Source: Oceanicoccus sp. KOV_DT_Chl (GTDB lineage Bacteria > Pseudomonadota > Gammaproteobacteria > Pseudomonadales > Dasaniaceae). Taken from it: a DNA stretch of 64,000 nucleotides. A program made the translations under genes and the position numbers. Below, piece after piece: positions 52,768 to 62,028 of the stretch (the first letter of the stretch is position 1; every line of letters begins with the position of its first letter). The notes under the pieces are model-generated. The model saw nothing but the letters and a program-made list of their open reading frames with translations. It made no database searches and was not told the DNA's origin. The DNA is taken from NCBI RefSeq assembly GCF_900120175.1, contig NZ_FQLF01000004.1, positions 62,001 to 126,000 on the forward strand, given 5' to 3'.

Positions 52768-53925
52768 ATGTTTAATTTAGGTTTGGTGGTTAATCCTTTA
52801 GCTGGCATTGGTGGTCCGCTTGCTCTCAAAGGTAGTGATGGTGACGACATAGTGGCTGAGGCTGAACGCCGAGGTGCCGAGTGTCGGGCAATGCAACGGA
52901 CTGCGGAGGCGTTGCGCATGCTGGTTGGGCAGCCCTTGATGGTGTTTTGTTTTGCCGATGATATGGGTGAAACCTCCGCCAAAATGGCTGGGTTGAATTA
53001 TCAATTGGTTGGCCAGTCCGAGCATTTACTTAAGGGGCGGCATAGTACCGCAGCTGATACTCAACATGCGGTTAGCAGGCTGCTTGAGGAGGGGGTTGAT
53101 ATTATTGTTTTTGCCGGTGGAGACGGTACTGCCCGTGATGTATTTCAGGTGCTGGGTAGCGACTTCCCCGTCTTAGGCATCCCCTGTGGAGTAAAAATGC
53201 ATTCAGCTGTCTATGCTATTTCCCCACAAGGTGCGGGTGAAATTATGTTGCGAATGCTGGAGGGGGGATTAGTCGATATTGGTTTGGCAGAGGTGCGCGA
53301 TATCGATGAGCAGGCTTTTCGGCAGGGTGTGGTTCGTTCTAGATTTTATGGTGAATTATTAGTGCCGCGGGAAGGGCAGTTTTTACAGCAGGTGAAATCC
53401 TCAGGCCGCGAAGTTGAAGCATTGGTGGTACAGGATATCGGCGCGGATATTGTTGAATCCATGGGCGCTGATTATTTGTATCTTATAGGCCCGGGCACAA
53501 CCCCTCAGGGAATAATGGAAGAGTTAGGGGTGCCCAATACATTACTGGGTTTTGATGCCATTAAAGGGGGGCAGGTATTGGGTCATGATCTGGATGAAAA
53601 AGGGCTGATCGCATTGGTTGAGCGGCATCCTGGCAAAACAAAAATAATAATTACTGCCATTGGGGGGCAGGGACATATTTTAGGTCGTGGCAACCAACAA
53701 TTAAGTCCGGCAGTGATCAGGATGGTGGGCTTGGATAATTTGATTATCGTTGCGACTAAAACCAAAATCACTGGTCTGTCAGGCCGGCCCTTGCTGGTGG
53801 ACAGTAATGACCCCGAACTGGATGAGGCCTTGTCTGGCTATCGTACAGTCATCACGGGGTATCATGATTCCATAATTTATCCTGTCGGTTATGGGGCAAA
53901 AGCGGTACCGGAGCTTGTTTCATGA
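52768..53925 (+). CDS. ATP-NAD kinase family protein
   Basis: A 385-residue protein with the diacylglycerol-kinase/NAD-kinase fold. 'GLVVNPLAGIGGPLALKGSDG' and 'IIVFAGGDGTARDVFQVLG' are the nucleotide-binding motifs. This branch is annotated as ATP-NAD kinase family; it is distinct from the essential NAD kinase (NadK) and its substrate is unproven. It overlaps the downstream methyltransferase by 4 bp (ATGA), so the two are coupled. Confidence 0.88.
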   Translation: MFNLGLVVNPLAGIGGPLALKGSDGDDIVAEAERRGAECRAMQRTAEALRMLVGQPLMVFCFADDMGETSAKMAGLNYQLVGQSEHLLKGRHSTAADTQHAVSRLLEEGVDIIVFAGGDGTARDVFQVLGSDFPVLGIPCGVKMHSAVYAISPQGAGEIMLRMLEGGLVDIGLAEVRDIDEQAFRQGVVRSRFYGELLVPREGQFLQQVKSSGREVEALVVQDIGADIVESMGADYLYLIGPGTTPQGIMEELGVPNTLLGFDAIKGGQVLGHDLDEKGLIALVERHPGKTKIIITAIGGQGHILGRGNQQLSPAVIRMVGLDNLIIVATKTKITGLSGRPLLVDSNDPELDEALSGYRTVITGYHDSIIYPVGYGAKAVPELVS

Positions 53926-54862
53926 AACAGGTTCTTGAAGCTATTCAAACGGGCTTATCACTAACAATAACAGATGCCCGTCGCTTGTTTCATGGTCGCG
54001 GTCAGTATTATGAAGGTCTTGAATTTATTAATGTTGATTGGTTTTCTCCGGTATTGCTCCTGACCTTATACCAACAACCGGACGCAACTCTATGGGCTGA
54101 TTTTATAAAGCAGCTCGAGCTTGTTAAAGGACAGGTCGATTGTGCGCTGGTGCAGCGGCGTTACATTCGTGGCGCGCCTTTTGAGTGTCTGTGGGCGAAC
54201 CAGATACAGACGAGCAAGGTGGCCACTCAATCAAAGCGTTAGCAGTAGAGCAAGGCATGACGTTCGAGTTAACCTTGGGTGGTAAACAAAATATAGGCTT
54301 CTTTTTGGATATGGCACCAGGCCGCGAATGGCTAAAGCAGCGTAGTCAGGGGATGAAGGTACTTAATCTGTTTTCCTATACCTGTTCATTTTCTGTTGCC
54401 GCAATCGCGGGCGGTGCTAAAACAGTCGTTAATGCTGATATGAGTCGGGCGGCATTAAATGTTGGCCGCCATAATCACCGCCTAAATGGACATGAACAAC
54501 AATTACGTCGTGATATTGAGTTTTTGCCCTACGATATTTTTCGTTCGTGGAAAAAAATTACCAGTAAAGGGCCATACGATATAGTTATCATTGACCCACC
54601 GTCGCGACAAAAGGGCAGTTTTATTGCTGACACGGATTATGCCAAGGTGTTACGGCGATTACCGGCGTTATTGCCTCATGGTGGTCAAGTATTAGCGTGT
54701 TTAAATGCGCCGGAATTGAGTGAACATTTTTTACTGGAATTGATGGCTGAGGAATGTCCGCTAGCGAAGTTTGTTGAGCGGCTATCTAATCGTGCAGATT
54801 TTCCTGAGAAAAACCCGCAGCGTAACTTAAAGATGCTTCACTATTATTTACCTGCTGGCTAA
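53922..54862 (+). pseudogene. Class I SAM-dependent methyltransferase (RlmI-like), split by a -1 frameshift
   Basis: First part 53922-54242 reads through '...YIRGAPFECLW'; the remaining protein continues in the -1 frame as 'GEPDTDEQGGHSIKALAVEQGMTFELTLGGKQNIGFF' (in part) to 54862. One extra G in CTGTGGGCGAAC (54189-54200) would give W-G-E-P and a continuous product of about 313 residues. Motifs: SAM loop 'VLNLFSYTCSFSVAAIAGGA' and catalytic 'DPPSRQKGSF', as in RlmI-type RNA methyltransferases. RNA is the likely substrate, but the exact base is unknown. Its end overlaps the next gene (minus strand) by 4 bp. Confidence 0.87.
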
Positions 54863-55338
54863 GCTCTTTCGTAAGCGGTGCTGAGCATATGACGCACACA
54901 TTGTCCGATCATGATCGAAGAGCCGCTTTTGACCGCCTTGCGTAATTGGCTAATATTGGTTTTTGATTGCTCCAGTATCGAGCTAGGTAGTGATGTGCTG
55001 TCGTCAACGTGACCATCACGGTGTTGAATTAAAGGGTCGCCAAAATCCAGGTCGGAGCGTGATGAAAGGAGCAATAGGCCTTTCTCTGTGAGCGTTACCT
55101 GGTCCAAACCTTCCTGTTTAATCGTTGCATCATATTGTAAGTAACCTTGCTCTCCTAGCCAAACTATCGCGCTGAAGGCGGATAAAAACCGCACACTGTG
55201 TAAGCCAAACTCATCAGGTTCGTCGGACCCGCAAATATCCTCGGTATAGAGAATTATTTTACGAGGGAAACTGTTATAAAGATGTAGAAAGCTCACAGCT
55301 ACATCCTTATAGAAATCATCGATATGGATATCTGACAT
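54859..55338 (-). CDS. Hypothetical protein
   Basis: A 159-residue acidic protein, cytoplasmic by appearance. The middle ('FLSAFSAIVWLGEQGYLQYDATIKQEGLDQVTLTEKGLLLLS', in part) resembles a winged-helix fold, with no family I recognise. It starts 12 bp downstream of the aminotransferase stop on the same strand, so they probably share a transcript. Confidence 0.65.
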   Translation of the reverse strand: MSDIHIDDFYKDVAVSFLHLYNSFPRKIILYTEDICGSDEPDEFGLHSVRFLSAFSAIVWLGEQGYLQYDATIKQEGLDQVTLTEKGLLLLSSRSDLDFGDPLIQHRDGHVDDSTSLPSSILEQSKTNISQLRKAVKSGSSIMIGQCVRHMLSTAYERA

Positions 55339-55350
55339 GCTAATTACTAC

Positions 55351-56565
55351 TCAATAACGGGATAAAAACTCTTCAAGTCGGGTGATGGCATGAGTTAAAT
55401 CATCGACTCTTGGTAAAAACACGATACGAAAATGATCCGGTGTTGGCCAATTAAAAGCGGTACCTTGTACCAATAGGATTTTCTCTTGTTGCAAAAAATC
55501 CAGAATTAATTTTTCATCACTTTCGATGTCAAATATTTTGGGATCCAGTTTGGGAAACATATAAATGGCCCCCTTTGGTTTCACGCAGCTAACGCCCGGT
55601 ATTTTAGTGATTAAATCATAGGCAACATCGCGCTGTTCACGCAACCTGCCACCGGGAAGGACCAGATCATTGATACTTTGGTAGCCTCCCAGGCAAGTTT
55701 GAATGGCATGTTGAGCAGGAACATTGGCGCACAGCCGCATATTCGCAAGTATATCCAAACCCTCGATATAATCTTTGGCGCGATGCTTGGCACCGGTTAA
55801 TAGCATCCAGCCACTGCGGAAACCTGCCAGCCGATAGGCTTTTGATAAGCCATTTAGGGTAACGCACAGCACATTGTGTGTTAGCGTACACATTGGAATA
55901 TGTTTGGCTTCGTCGTAAAGAATTTTGTCGTAAATCTCATCAGCGAAAATAATTAAATTGTGTTCTTCAGCAAGGGCCACAATCTGCAGTAATAAATCTT
56001 CGGAGTAAACAGCCCCGGTAGGGTTGTTGGGATTGATAATCACCAGAGCTTTAGTGTTAGCAGTAATTTTACTGCGCATGTCCTCTACATCAGGAAACCA
56101 GCCTGATTGCTCGTCACATATATAATGTACGGGTTTGCCCCCTGATAAAGACACAGCAGCAGTCCATAGCGGGTAATCAGGAGCTGGAATCAATACTTCG
56201 TCGCCATTATTAAGTAAGGCCTGCATCGACATGGTAATCAGTTCACTGGCACCATTGCCTAGGTATATGTCATCAATGTCTACATTTAGCAAGCCGCGTT
56301 GCTGGTAGTGTTGCATGACCGCTTTACGTGCAGAATATAAGCCTTTGGATTCACAATACCCTTGGCTGCTAGGCAAAAGTCGAATAACATCCTGTAATAT
56401 TTCATCCGGGGCATCAAAGCCAAATGGAGCGGGGTTGCCGATATTTAATTTTAAAATACGATGGCCTTCTTCCTCCATGCGGTTGGCCTCTATCAGCACG
56501 GGGCCGCGGATGTCATAGCAAACATTAGCGAGTTTATTGGATTTTGTGATGGCTGGCTTGTTCAA
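55351..56565 (-). CDS. alaA: Alanine aminotransferase-type PLP enzyme (AlaA-like)
   Basis: A 404-residue class I aminotransferase. 'LANVCYDIRGPVLIEANRMEEEGHRILKLNIGNPAPFGFDAPDEIL' (in part) is the AlaA-type opening; the PLP lysine is in 'TLNGLSKAYRLAGFRSGWM'. It interconverts pyruvate/alanine with glutamate/2-oxoglutarate. The start is inferred as TTG 56565 (AGGT upstream), matching family length; the frame extends 30 residues further to 56655 without an RBS and with an unconserved look. Confidence 0.9.
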   Translation of the reverse strand: MNKPAITKSNKLANVCYDIRGPVLIEANRMEEEGHRILKLNIGNPAPFGFDAPDEILQDVIRLLPSSQGYCESKGLYSARKAVMQHYQQRGLLNVDIDDIYLGNGASELITMSMQALLNNGDEVLIPAPDYPLWTAAVSLSGGKPVHYICDEQSGWFPDVEDMRSKITANTKALVIINPNNPTGAVYSEDLLLQIVALAEEHNLIIFADEIYDKILYDEAKHIPMCTLTHNVLCVTLNGLSKAYRLAGFRSGWMLLTGAKHRAKDYIEGLDILANMRLCANVPAQHAIQTCLGGYQSINDLVLPGGRLREQRDVAYDLITKIPGVSCVKPKGAIYMFPKLDPKIFDIESDEKLILDFLQQEKILLVQGTAFNWPTPDHFRIVFLPRVDDLTHAITRLEEFLSRY

Positions 56566-56705
56566 GGGGTGACCTGTAAAAGTTATAAACCGGTTATTGC
56601 CGGTGAAGTAAAAGGCTAGTTTAAGAAAAAAAAATGATTCACGCCATCTATCCATTCGGTTTATGAGGGTTTAGTGAAAAGAAATAGATTATTGGGGTGT
56701 TTATT

Positions 56706-57104
56706 ATGAGTAATGTTGAGAAGACTGAGCAGGAATGGAAGCAGCAGCTAAGCGCAGAAGAATTTTCTATTTGCCGTCAAAAGGGAACTGAACGGGCATT
56801 CAGTGGTGAGTATTGGGATACCAAGACTCCGGGGGTTTATCTGTGTAAATGCTGCGGCGATAGTTTGTTTGAATCCGGAACAAAGTATGACTCGGGGTCA
56901 GGGTGGCCCAGTTTCTATCAACCCGTCTCCGCTGAAGTTATTGCTGAAGACCGAGATAGCTCTCACGGCATGGTCAGGGTCGAGGTAATGTGTAAGCGTT
57001 GTGGCTCGCACCTGGGGCATGTCTTTAATGATGGTCCCGCGCCAACCGGCTTACGCTATTGTATTAATTCTGCTTCATTGACTTTGCAGGCTGATGGGGA
57101 GTAA
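56706..57104 (+). CDS. msrB: Peptide-methionine (R)-S-oxide reductase MsrB
   Basis: A 132-residue protein that reduces methionine-R-sulfoxide. Zinc cysteines are in '[10 protein letters not shown]' and '[16 protein letters not shown]'; the catalytic Cys is in 'RYCINSASL' near the C-terminus. ATG 56706 is preferred (GGGGTG 6 nt upstream) over GTG 56697. Its stop overlaps the start of the glycosylase gene by one base. Confidence 0.96.
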   Translation: MSNVEKTEQEWKQQLSAEEFSICRQKGTERAFSGEYWDTKTPGVYLCKCCGDSLFESGTKYDSGSGWPSFYQPVSAEVIAEDRDSSHGMVRVEVMCKRCGSHLGHVFNDGPAPTGLRYCINSASLTLQADGE

Positions 57105-57775
57105 TGAAGGACTTTGATTTTATTTATCATCACGTATTGGAGCGGTACGGTGACGAACGAAAATTCGAGGCGCTGTTACAAACGCCTAAAACAGCCAGCC
57201 AGCTGATTAAACAATCAGATAGTTTTTATTTGTCAGCCATGTCGCGGCGGATTTTTCGAGCGGGTTTAAAGCATGCCTTAGTGGATGCTAAATGGCCCGC
57301 ATTTGAGCAAGCCTTTTTCCAGTTTAACCCTCGTCGGGTAGCGATGATGAGCGATGATGAACTGGATGCTTTGATGGCGAATACCGCAATCATTCGTCAT
57401 TGGGGCAAGATTAAATCGGTTCCTGTCAATGCGGGTTTCTTACTGGCTATCATTGAGGAATATCAGAGTGTTGGCCATTGGTTAGCGCAGTGGCACAGTG
57501 ATGATGTGGTTGGTTTATGGACGGCATTGAAGAAGCAGGGCAGTCAAATGGGCGGCAACTCTGCGGCTTCCTTTTTAAGAATGGTCGGCAAAGATACGTT
57601 TATTTTAACTGAGGATGTCGTTGTGGCTTTAATAGCCCAGGGTATTGTCGATAAAAAACCGACGAGCCAGAAAGATTTAGCCAAGGTTCAGGCCGCATTT
57701 AATCAGTGGATGGAACAGAGTGGGCGGCCTTTGTGTCAAATCAGCCGGATGCTGGCAATGACAGTGAATTACTGA
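57104..57775 (+). CDS. tag: DNA-3-methyladenine glycosylase I
   Basis: A 223-residue Tag-family base-excision enzyme. 'FEALLQTPKTASQL', 'SDSFYLSAMSRRIFRAGL' and 'WGKIKSVPVNAGFLLAI' match the HhH-type glycosylase domain; 'LKKQGSQMGGNSAASFLRMVGKDTF' (in part) is the later part. It is longer at the C-terminus than E. coli Tag, as in other marine gammaproteobacterial homologues. Cotranscribed with msrB (ATG overlaps TAA); convergent with the next gene after 6 bp. Confidence 0.9.
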   Translation: MKDFDFIYHHVLERYGDERKFEALLQTPKTASQLIKQSDSFYLSAMSRRIFRAGLKHALVDAKWPAFEQAFFQFNPRRVAMMSDDELDALMANTAIIRHWGKIKSVPVNAGFLLAIIEEYQSVGHWLAQWHSDDVVGLWTALKKQGSQMGGNSAASFLRMVGKDTFILTEDVVVALIAQGIVDKKPTSQKDLAKVQAAFNQWMEQSGRPLCQISRMLAMTVNY

Positions 57776-57781
57776 GCTTAA

Positions 57782-58555
57782 TTAATCGTATACCGCTTTC
57801 TTTTTCCAGGTGTCATCCGGTTTATTCAGCTCATCCCATTCTGCGTCAGCTGCTGCTCTATTAGGGTCTTCTTTAGCATCAACTTTGGTTGCCTGTACTT
57901 CTAGTTCGGCAATTTTTGCAGTGTACTGGTTAATTCGATCGGTATAGAAGCCGTCGTTGTTTTCCTTTTTCATTTTTTCGATAATCATATGCAAATAGTG
58001 AATGGCAAGCCGCGGCTTGCTTTGCTTTATGGCATTCTGTATCGGTTCAGCCAGTGCATCAACTGAAGTTTGTACAATTAAACGACGCACTTGTTGGCCA
58101 TAGATTTTAGCCTCTTTGCTGTTAACCCTGCCGCTGGCAGCTAGTTTGGCAATAAAATTAAACAAACTAGTCAGCATTTTCTGGACTTCTTTGATTTGCT
58201 CCGGGTCGCTTAATGTAACACTAGGAGCATTCGCCGGTTTTTGCTTGCATTCGGCCATCCGCATATTGGCTTTATCGAGTTTGTCTTTATAGTCCTTGTT
58301 CTTGGAGTTAATTTGGTAGAGTTGAGAATAGACTTCTACCAAGCAGTTACAGACTAACACTTGCAGATCGCGGCTGAGAAAACCTTCAGGGAAGCCATCC
58401 AGCATATAGTCGAAGTTGCGTGAACGGGAATTTAGCGCGGCTTCAAGGCGGCGTTTTTCTTTGTTGTTTTTATCTATAGTCTGCATGGTGATGGCAAGGG
58501 TCACCAGGATGAACAAACCAATCGTGATGATGCCGACGATAACGGTGGTGGACAT
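57782..58555 (-). CDS. Hypothetical membrane-anchored coiled-coil protein
   Basis: A 257-residue protein with a single N-terminal transmembrane helix (residues about 5-25), then a long charged helical region ('QTIDKNNKEKRRLEAALNSRSRN', in part) and coiled-coil stretches up to the C-terminus. No domain family recognised. The N-in or N-out topology is not determinable. ATG start. It is convergent with tag and upstream of the tRNA cluster. Confidence 0.7.
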   Translation of the reverse strand: MSTTVIVGIITIGLFILVTLAITMQTIDKNNKEKRRLEAALNSRSRNFDYMLDGFPEGFLSRDLQVLVCNCLVEVYSQLYQINSKNKDYKDKLDKANMRMAECKQKPANAPSVTLSDPEQIKEVQKMLTSLFNFIAKLAASGRVNSKEAKIYGQQVRRLIVQTSVDALAEPIQNAIKQSKPRLAIHYLHMIIEKMKKENNDGFYTDRINQYTAKIAELEVQATKVDAKEDPNRAAADAEWDELNKPDDTWKKKAVYD

Positions 58556-58698
58556 AATTACTCTCGTATAGCTAAGTGAAATACATAGGCTTTATAACAG
58601 TCGCTGTTACTACAGTATATAGTCTAGCTTTTTTTCGATTATTTTTTAGCTAATAAGCCATAAAAACAGCAACTTATAGAAAAAAATTACAATGGGGC

Positions 58699-58727
58699 TT
58701 GACCTTTGCAAGGAAGCTTCTTATTAT
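58699..58727 (+). promoter_or_regulatory. Strong sigma-70 promoter for tRNA-Glu
   Basis: TTGACC and TATTAT are separated by exactly 17 bp. A GC-rich discriminator (GCGCGCC) follows the -10, typical of stringently controlled stable-RNA promoters. The expected start is about 58735, ahead of tRNA-Glu at 58766. Confidence 0.85.
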
Positions 58728-58765
58728 GCGCGCCTCTTCAACGGACACCGCTGAAGACCTGATGC

Positions 58766-58841
58766 GTCCCCTTCGTCTAGAGGCCTAGGACACCGCCCTT
58801 TCACGGCGGTAACAGGGGTTCGAACCCCCTAGGGGACGCCA
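58766..58841 (+). tRNA. tRNA-Glu (anticodon TTC)
   Basis: A 76-nt cloverleaf: acceptor GTCCCCT pairs with AGGGGAC, the anticodon loop CCTTTCAC carries TTC, the T arm has GGTTCGAACCC, and CCA is encoded. Confidence 0.97.
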
Positions 58842-58964
58842 ATTTTTTACTATGTAATCAACAGCTTATGGTTTTAGTTGTTGCTTGGGCACAATCGGGA
58901 CAATGTGTTAGTTGTTGATGATTGAATACAGTGTCTTACGATATTGTTTAGCCGTCAGTAGAAT

Positions 58965-59040
58965 GCGGAATTAGCTCAGTTGGTAGAGCGGTACCTTGCC
59001 AAGGTACAGGTCGTCGGTTCGAACCCGATATTCCGCTCCA
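58965..59040 (+). tRNA. tRNA-Gly (anticodon GCC)
   Basis: A 76-nt cloverleaf: acceptor GCGGAAT pairs with ATTCCGC, the anticodon loop CTTGCCAA carries GCC, the T arm has GGTTCGAACCC, and CCA is encoded. It lies 123 bp after tRNA-Glu and may share its transcript. Confidence 0.97.
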
Positions 59041-59248
59041 TTTTCTCTTGTCATTTTCTAAGTACAGCCCGTCGATAGTAGTACGCTACTACTCATTTAG
59101 CCTGCTTGTGAAATATCATCCATCGCAAACTGATTCAGATTTCGAGTCTGGCTTTAACTGCGGGCATTTCAAAACTATATAGGGCTTTATAGGGTATACG
59201 GTAAACTAGTGCCACCTTTGCAGCAGGATTCATCATAACTGGAGGAAA

Positions 59249-59334
59249 TGGCGGTGAGTGAGAGATTCGAACTCTCGATACTTGCGTATACACACTTTCC
59301 AGGCGTGCTCCTTCAGCCACTCGGACAACTCACC
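59249..59334 (-). tRNA. tRNA-Ser (anticodon GGA)
   Basis: An 86-nt type II tRNA with acceptor GGTGAGT pairing ACTCACC, anticodon GGA in CTGGAAA, an extended variable arm (GTATACGCAAGTATC), T-loop TTCGAAT and encoded CCA. Opposite strand to tRNA-Glu and tRNA-Gly. Confidence 0.96.
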
Positions 59335-59491
59335 AGAGTTTGGTCTAACGGGATAAGCGATAGGCCATAAAGAGGGGCGCTAATGTACTGGAGAACGGTA
59401 CCTTTAGCAACTCCATATCAATGATTCCCAAGGTCTTTTTAGTCATTTATGCTATTCTTCGCGGCCAGTTTCTATTGTTGTGAGAGTTTCC

Positions 59492-60136
59492 ATGAAGTGC
59501 GCTATTGTCCCTGTCACTGCCTATCAGCAGAACTGCTCAATTTTGGTCTGCGAGCAGACTAAAAAAGCAGCGGTAGTCGATCCCGGGGGCGATTTAGATA
59601 AAATCGAGCAAGCGCTTCAGCAGCTAGGTGTGAAGTTAGAGAAAATACTGCTGACCCATGGCCATATGGATCATTGCGCAATTGCTGACGACATACGGAC
59701 AAAATATAACGTACCTATCGAAGGTCCGCATGAAGCCGACCGTTTCTGGATTGATAAACTACCAGAGTGGTGTGAGATGTCTGGATTTCCTCATGCTGAG
59801 GCTTTTGAGTCCGATCGCTGGCTGCACGATGGTGACACAGTACAATTTGGTGAACAAACGTTGGATGTTAAACACTGTCCGGGACATACACCTGGGCATG
59901 TGGTGTTTTTTCATGCCGGGGTTAAAGTGGCTATTGTTGGTGATGTCCTCTTTCAGGGGTCCATAGGACGCACCGATTTCCCGATGGGTGATCATGAAGC
60001 GTTAATCCGGTCTATTAGAGAGAAGCTTTGGCCGCTTGGCGATGATGTATCCTTTATTCCCGGTCATGGGCCGACCTCTACCTTTGGTCAGGAACGGCAG
60101 ACCAACCCCTTTGTTGCGGATATGCGTTTTGGTTAA
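59492..60136 (+). CDS. MBL-fold metallohydrolase (glyoxalase II-like, YcbL type)
   Basis: A 214-residue metallo-beta-lactamase-fold hydrolase. The metal motif HGHMDH appears in 'LLTHGHMDHCAIADDI', with further ligands in 'VKHCPGHTPGHVVFF' and 'VGDVLFQGSIGRTDFPMGD'. Members hydrolyse thioesters such as S-lactoylglutathione or hydroxyacylglutathione; the substrate here is unproven. ATG 59492 with GAGAG upstream is chosen over GTG 59480. Confidence 0.92.
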   Translation: MKCAIVPVTAYQQNCSILVCEQTKKAAVVDPGGDLDKIEQALQQLGVKLEKILLTHGHMDHCAIADDIRTKYNVPIEGPHEADRFWIDKLPEWCEMSGFPHAEAFESDRWLHDGDTVQFGEQTLDVKHCPGHTPGHVVFFHAGVKVAIVGDVLFQGSIGRTDFPMGDHEALIRSIREKLWPLGDDVSFIPGHGPTSTFGQERQTNPFVADMRFG

Positions 60137-60178
60137 GTGGCAGGCAATTAACCGTTATTACCTTATCGGGAGTTTACT

Positions 60179-60523
60179 GTGCCAGTCATGACCGCGCGCT
60201 GGTTTTTAGCGGTGTCACTAATAGTGCTGCTGCCAATGCCTTTTTATTTCGAAGGTTGGTATAGCTCTACCGTCTTATTCGTCATGGCGTTTAGCACTTT
60301 TTCCTGGTTGTTAGTTGCGCAAGGTATCATCGCTGTGTTGGTCATAGCTGGAATAGCCTATGCCTACGGGCTGCTCAGTGCGATGTGGCCGGCTAAGATT
60401 CGTGGCTCGATTATGGGCTTGGCGGTATTAACCGCGCTCATCGTATTTTCTTCGCTGCCTATCTATCATGACCTTGCAAGTAGGGACGGGACCACTATTA
60501 GCTTTCTCGAGCTCTATCAGTAA
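60179..60523 (+). CDS. Small multi-pass membrane protein
   Basis: A 114-residue, very hydrophobic protein with about three to four transmembrane helices. I do not recognise a family. GTG 60179 is supported by GGGAG 6-7 nt upstream; ATG 60188 is an alternative. It is 42 bp after the MBL hydrolase and probably in the same transcript. Confidence 0.7.
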   Translation: MPVMTARWFLAVSLIVLLPMPFYFEGWYSSTVLFVMAFSTFSWLLVAQGIIAVLVIAGIAYAYGLLSAMWPAKIRGSIMGLAVLTALIVFSSLPIYHDLASRDGTTISFLELYQ

Positions 60524-60644
60524 TTACGCTGTTAATAAATCTTAAATCAGAGTTGCTTGCTGAACTTTGGTCTCAGTGTATAGACTTGAGTGCTTGGCTT
60601 GTTTGAGTCGCACGACAATAATTAATTTAGTGGCGGTATCTTTG

Positions 60645-61709
60645 ATGAAAAAAATATTACTTTCTCTAGTGATTTTAGTCGCAGGTTTTTCTATCTGGTC
60701 GTATTGGTCGATGGATGGCTTTAAATCCATAGAGCCGCATTTTGCTGGTAGTTGCCGAACTGTCACTGGTGAGGGGAGCGCTGAAGATATAGATATTGAT
60801 CGGCAGGCAGGTGTCATGTTTATCTCGGCCAAAGATCGATTGGGAGCCGCTAGTGGCGCTGAAAATAATGGCACAATTTCTGTTTATGATTTAGGCAAAG
60901 CAGCAAAGCAATTCGATATGCTGCCTATATCCTCATTGGATGATTTTAGTCCCCACGGTATTAGTTTGTATCAATCTCCGGAAGGTCTGCGCCGATTATT
61001 TGTGATTAACCATCGCCATTCGGGGGAGGAGTCAATTGAATTGTTCGATGTCGCGGCAGATCACTCTCTAGCGCATGTTAAAACCATCAAACATGAATTA
61101 TTGTTTTCTCCCAATGATTTGGTCGCTGTCGGTATGGAACAGTTTTACGTCGCCAATGATTCCGGCGCAACGACAGGCTTTGAAAAAGGCATGGAGATGA
61201 TGGGTCTTATGTCACTGGCTAAAATTGTGTATTTTGACGGTGAGTCTGCCAAGCCAGTATTGGAAAACTTCCCTACTTCCGGTGGAATTAATCGCAGTGC
61301 CGATGGACATACGCTTTATATTGGTGGTACTTCCAGTAAGACGCTAGAGGTTTATCGTCGCGATATGGCTACAGGTGCTTTAACGTTTATGCAGTCTATT
61401 CCTTTGGCAATGGGTGTTGATAATATTGATGTGGCTGCGGATGGTTCGGTGTGGGTTGCGGGTCATCCTAAAGTGATTGATCTCATTAGCCATTTTACCA
61501 GTAATGGGGATAAGCCGGCTCCGTCCCAAATTTATTTATTGCCTGTGGATACCGTTGCTGCTGATGGTCGTTTAGCTGAGCCAGTGGATTTATTTACCAG
61601 TCTGGGAGATGATTTGTCAGCTTCCAGTGTGGCGGCAGAATTTGCGGGGCAATTTTATGTCGGTGGAATTACCCCGAAAAAGTTTTTAATTTGCCAGCCT
61701 GGTGTCTAG
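60645..61709 (+). CDS. Paraoxonase/arylesterase-like beta-propeller protein
   Basis: A 354-residue protein with an N-terminal membrane anchor or uncleaved signal (residues 4-20) and a beta-propeller resembling serum paraoxonase: 'GSAEDIDIDRQAGVMFISAKDR', 'FSPHGISLY', 'LFVINHRHSGEESIELFDV' and 'SPNDLVAVGMEQFYVANDSGA' (in part) supply Ca-site Asn/Asp residues. Members hydrolyse lactones and aryl esters. ATG 60645 begins a clear signal sequence; the frame extends 26 residues upstream. It ends 16 bp before a large inverted repeat. Confidence 0.85.
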   Translation: MKKILLSLVILVAGFSIWSYWSMDGFKSIEPHFAGSCRTVTGEGSAEDIDIDRQAGVMFISAKDRLGAASGAENNGTISVYDLGKAAKQFDMLPISSLDDFSPHGISLYQSPEGLRRLFVINHRHSGEESIELFDVAADHSLAHVKTIKHELLFSPNDLVAVGMEQFYVANDSGATTGFEKGMEMMGLMSLAKIVYFDGESAKPVLENFPTSGGINRSADGHTLYIGGTSSKTLEVYRRDMATGALTFMQSIPLAMGVDNIDVAADGSVWVAGHPKVIDLISHFTSNGDKPAPSQIYLLPVDTVAADGRLAEPVDLFTSLGDDLSASSVAAEFAGQFYVGGITPKKFLICQPGV

Positions 61710-62028
61710 TGGCTGTAGTTCTTCCGAGCTATTAATATCTACCAGTAGATATTAATAGCTCACAGTTTCGTGGGATTAATAGATAGTCATACGATAGTTA
61801 AAATACCCTTGCATACATCATGTCTGTATTGGTTTTAATTATTATGTTAGTAAAGATTTATGCTCGCTTAGTTTGTTTTGAATATTTCTATCAGTAGAAT
61901 GATGTTAGTCGACAGGCAGCTTGTCTCAATGTTATTTGCATCGCGCTCACTTGATTTTAGCAATATTATTGTTGTCGGATCAGCAGATAGTTAAAAAATA
62001 AAAGTGTTGCCTGCCAGCTAGCCTGGTT
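61710..62028. other. Gap between paraoxonase-like and SnoaL-like genes (319 bp)
   Basis: Apart from the inverted repeat listed separately, no gene or clear regulatory site is visible. The sequence is AT-rich. A weak CCAG/CTGG hairpin lies near the 3' end of the minus-strand SnoaL-like gene. Confidence 0.5.
61726..61761. repeat. Perfect 16-bp inverted repeat (36 nt)
   Basis: GAGCTATTAATATCTA is followed by a 4-nt loop CCAG and its exact reverse complement. It lies 16 bp after the stop of the paraoxonase-like gene and is AT-rich, with no T-tract beyond. It may be a terminator or mRNA-stabilising hairpin, or the binding site of a regulator. Confidence 0.9.
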
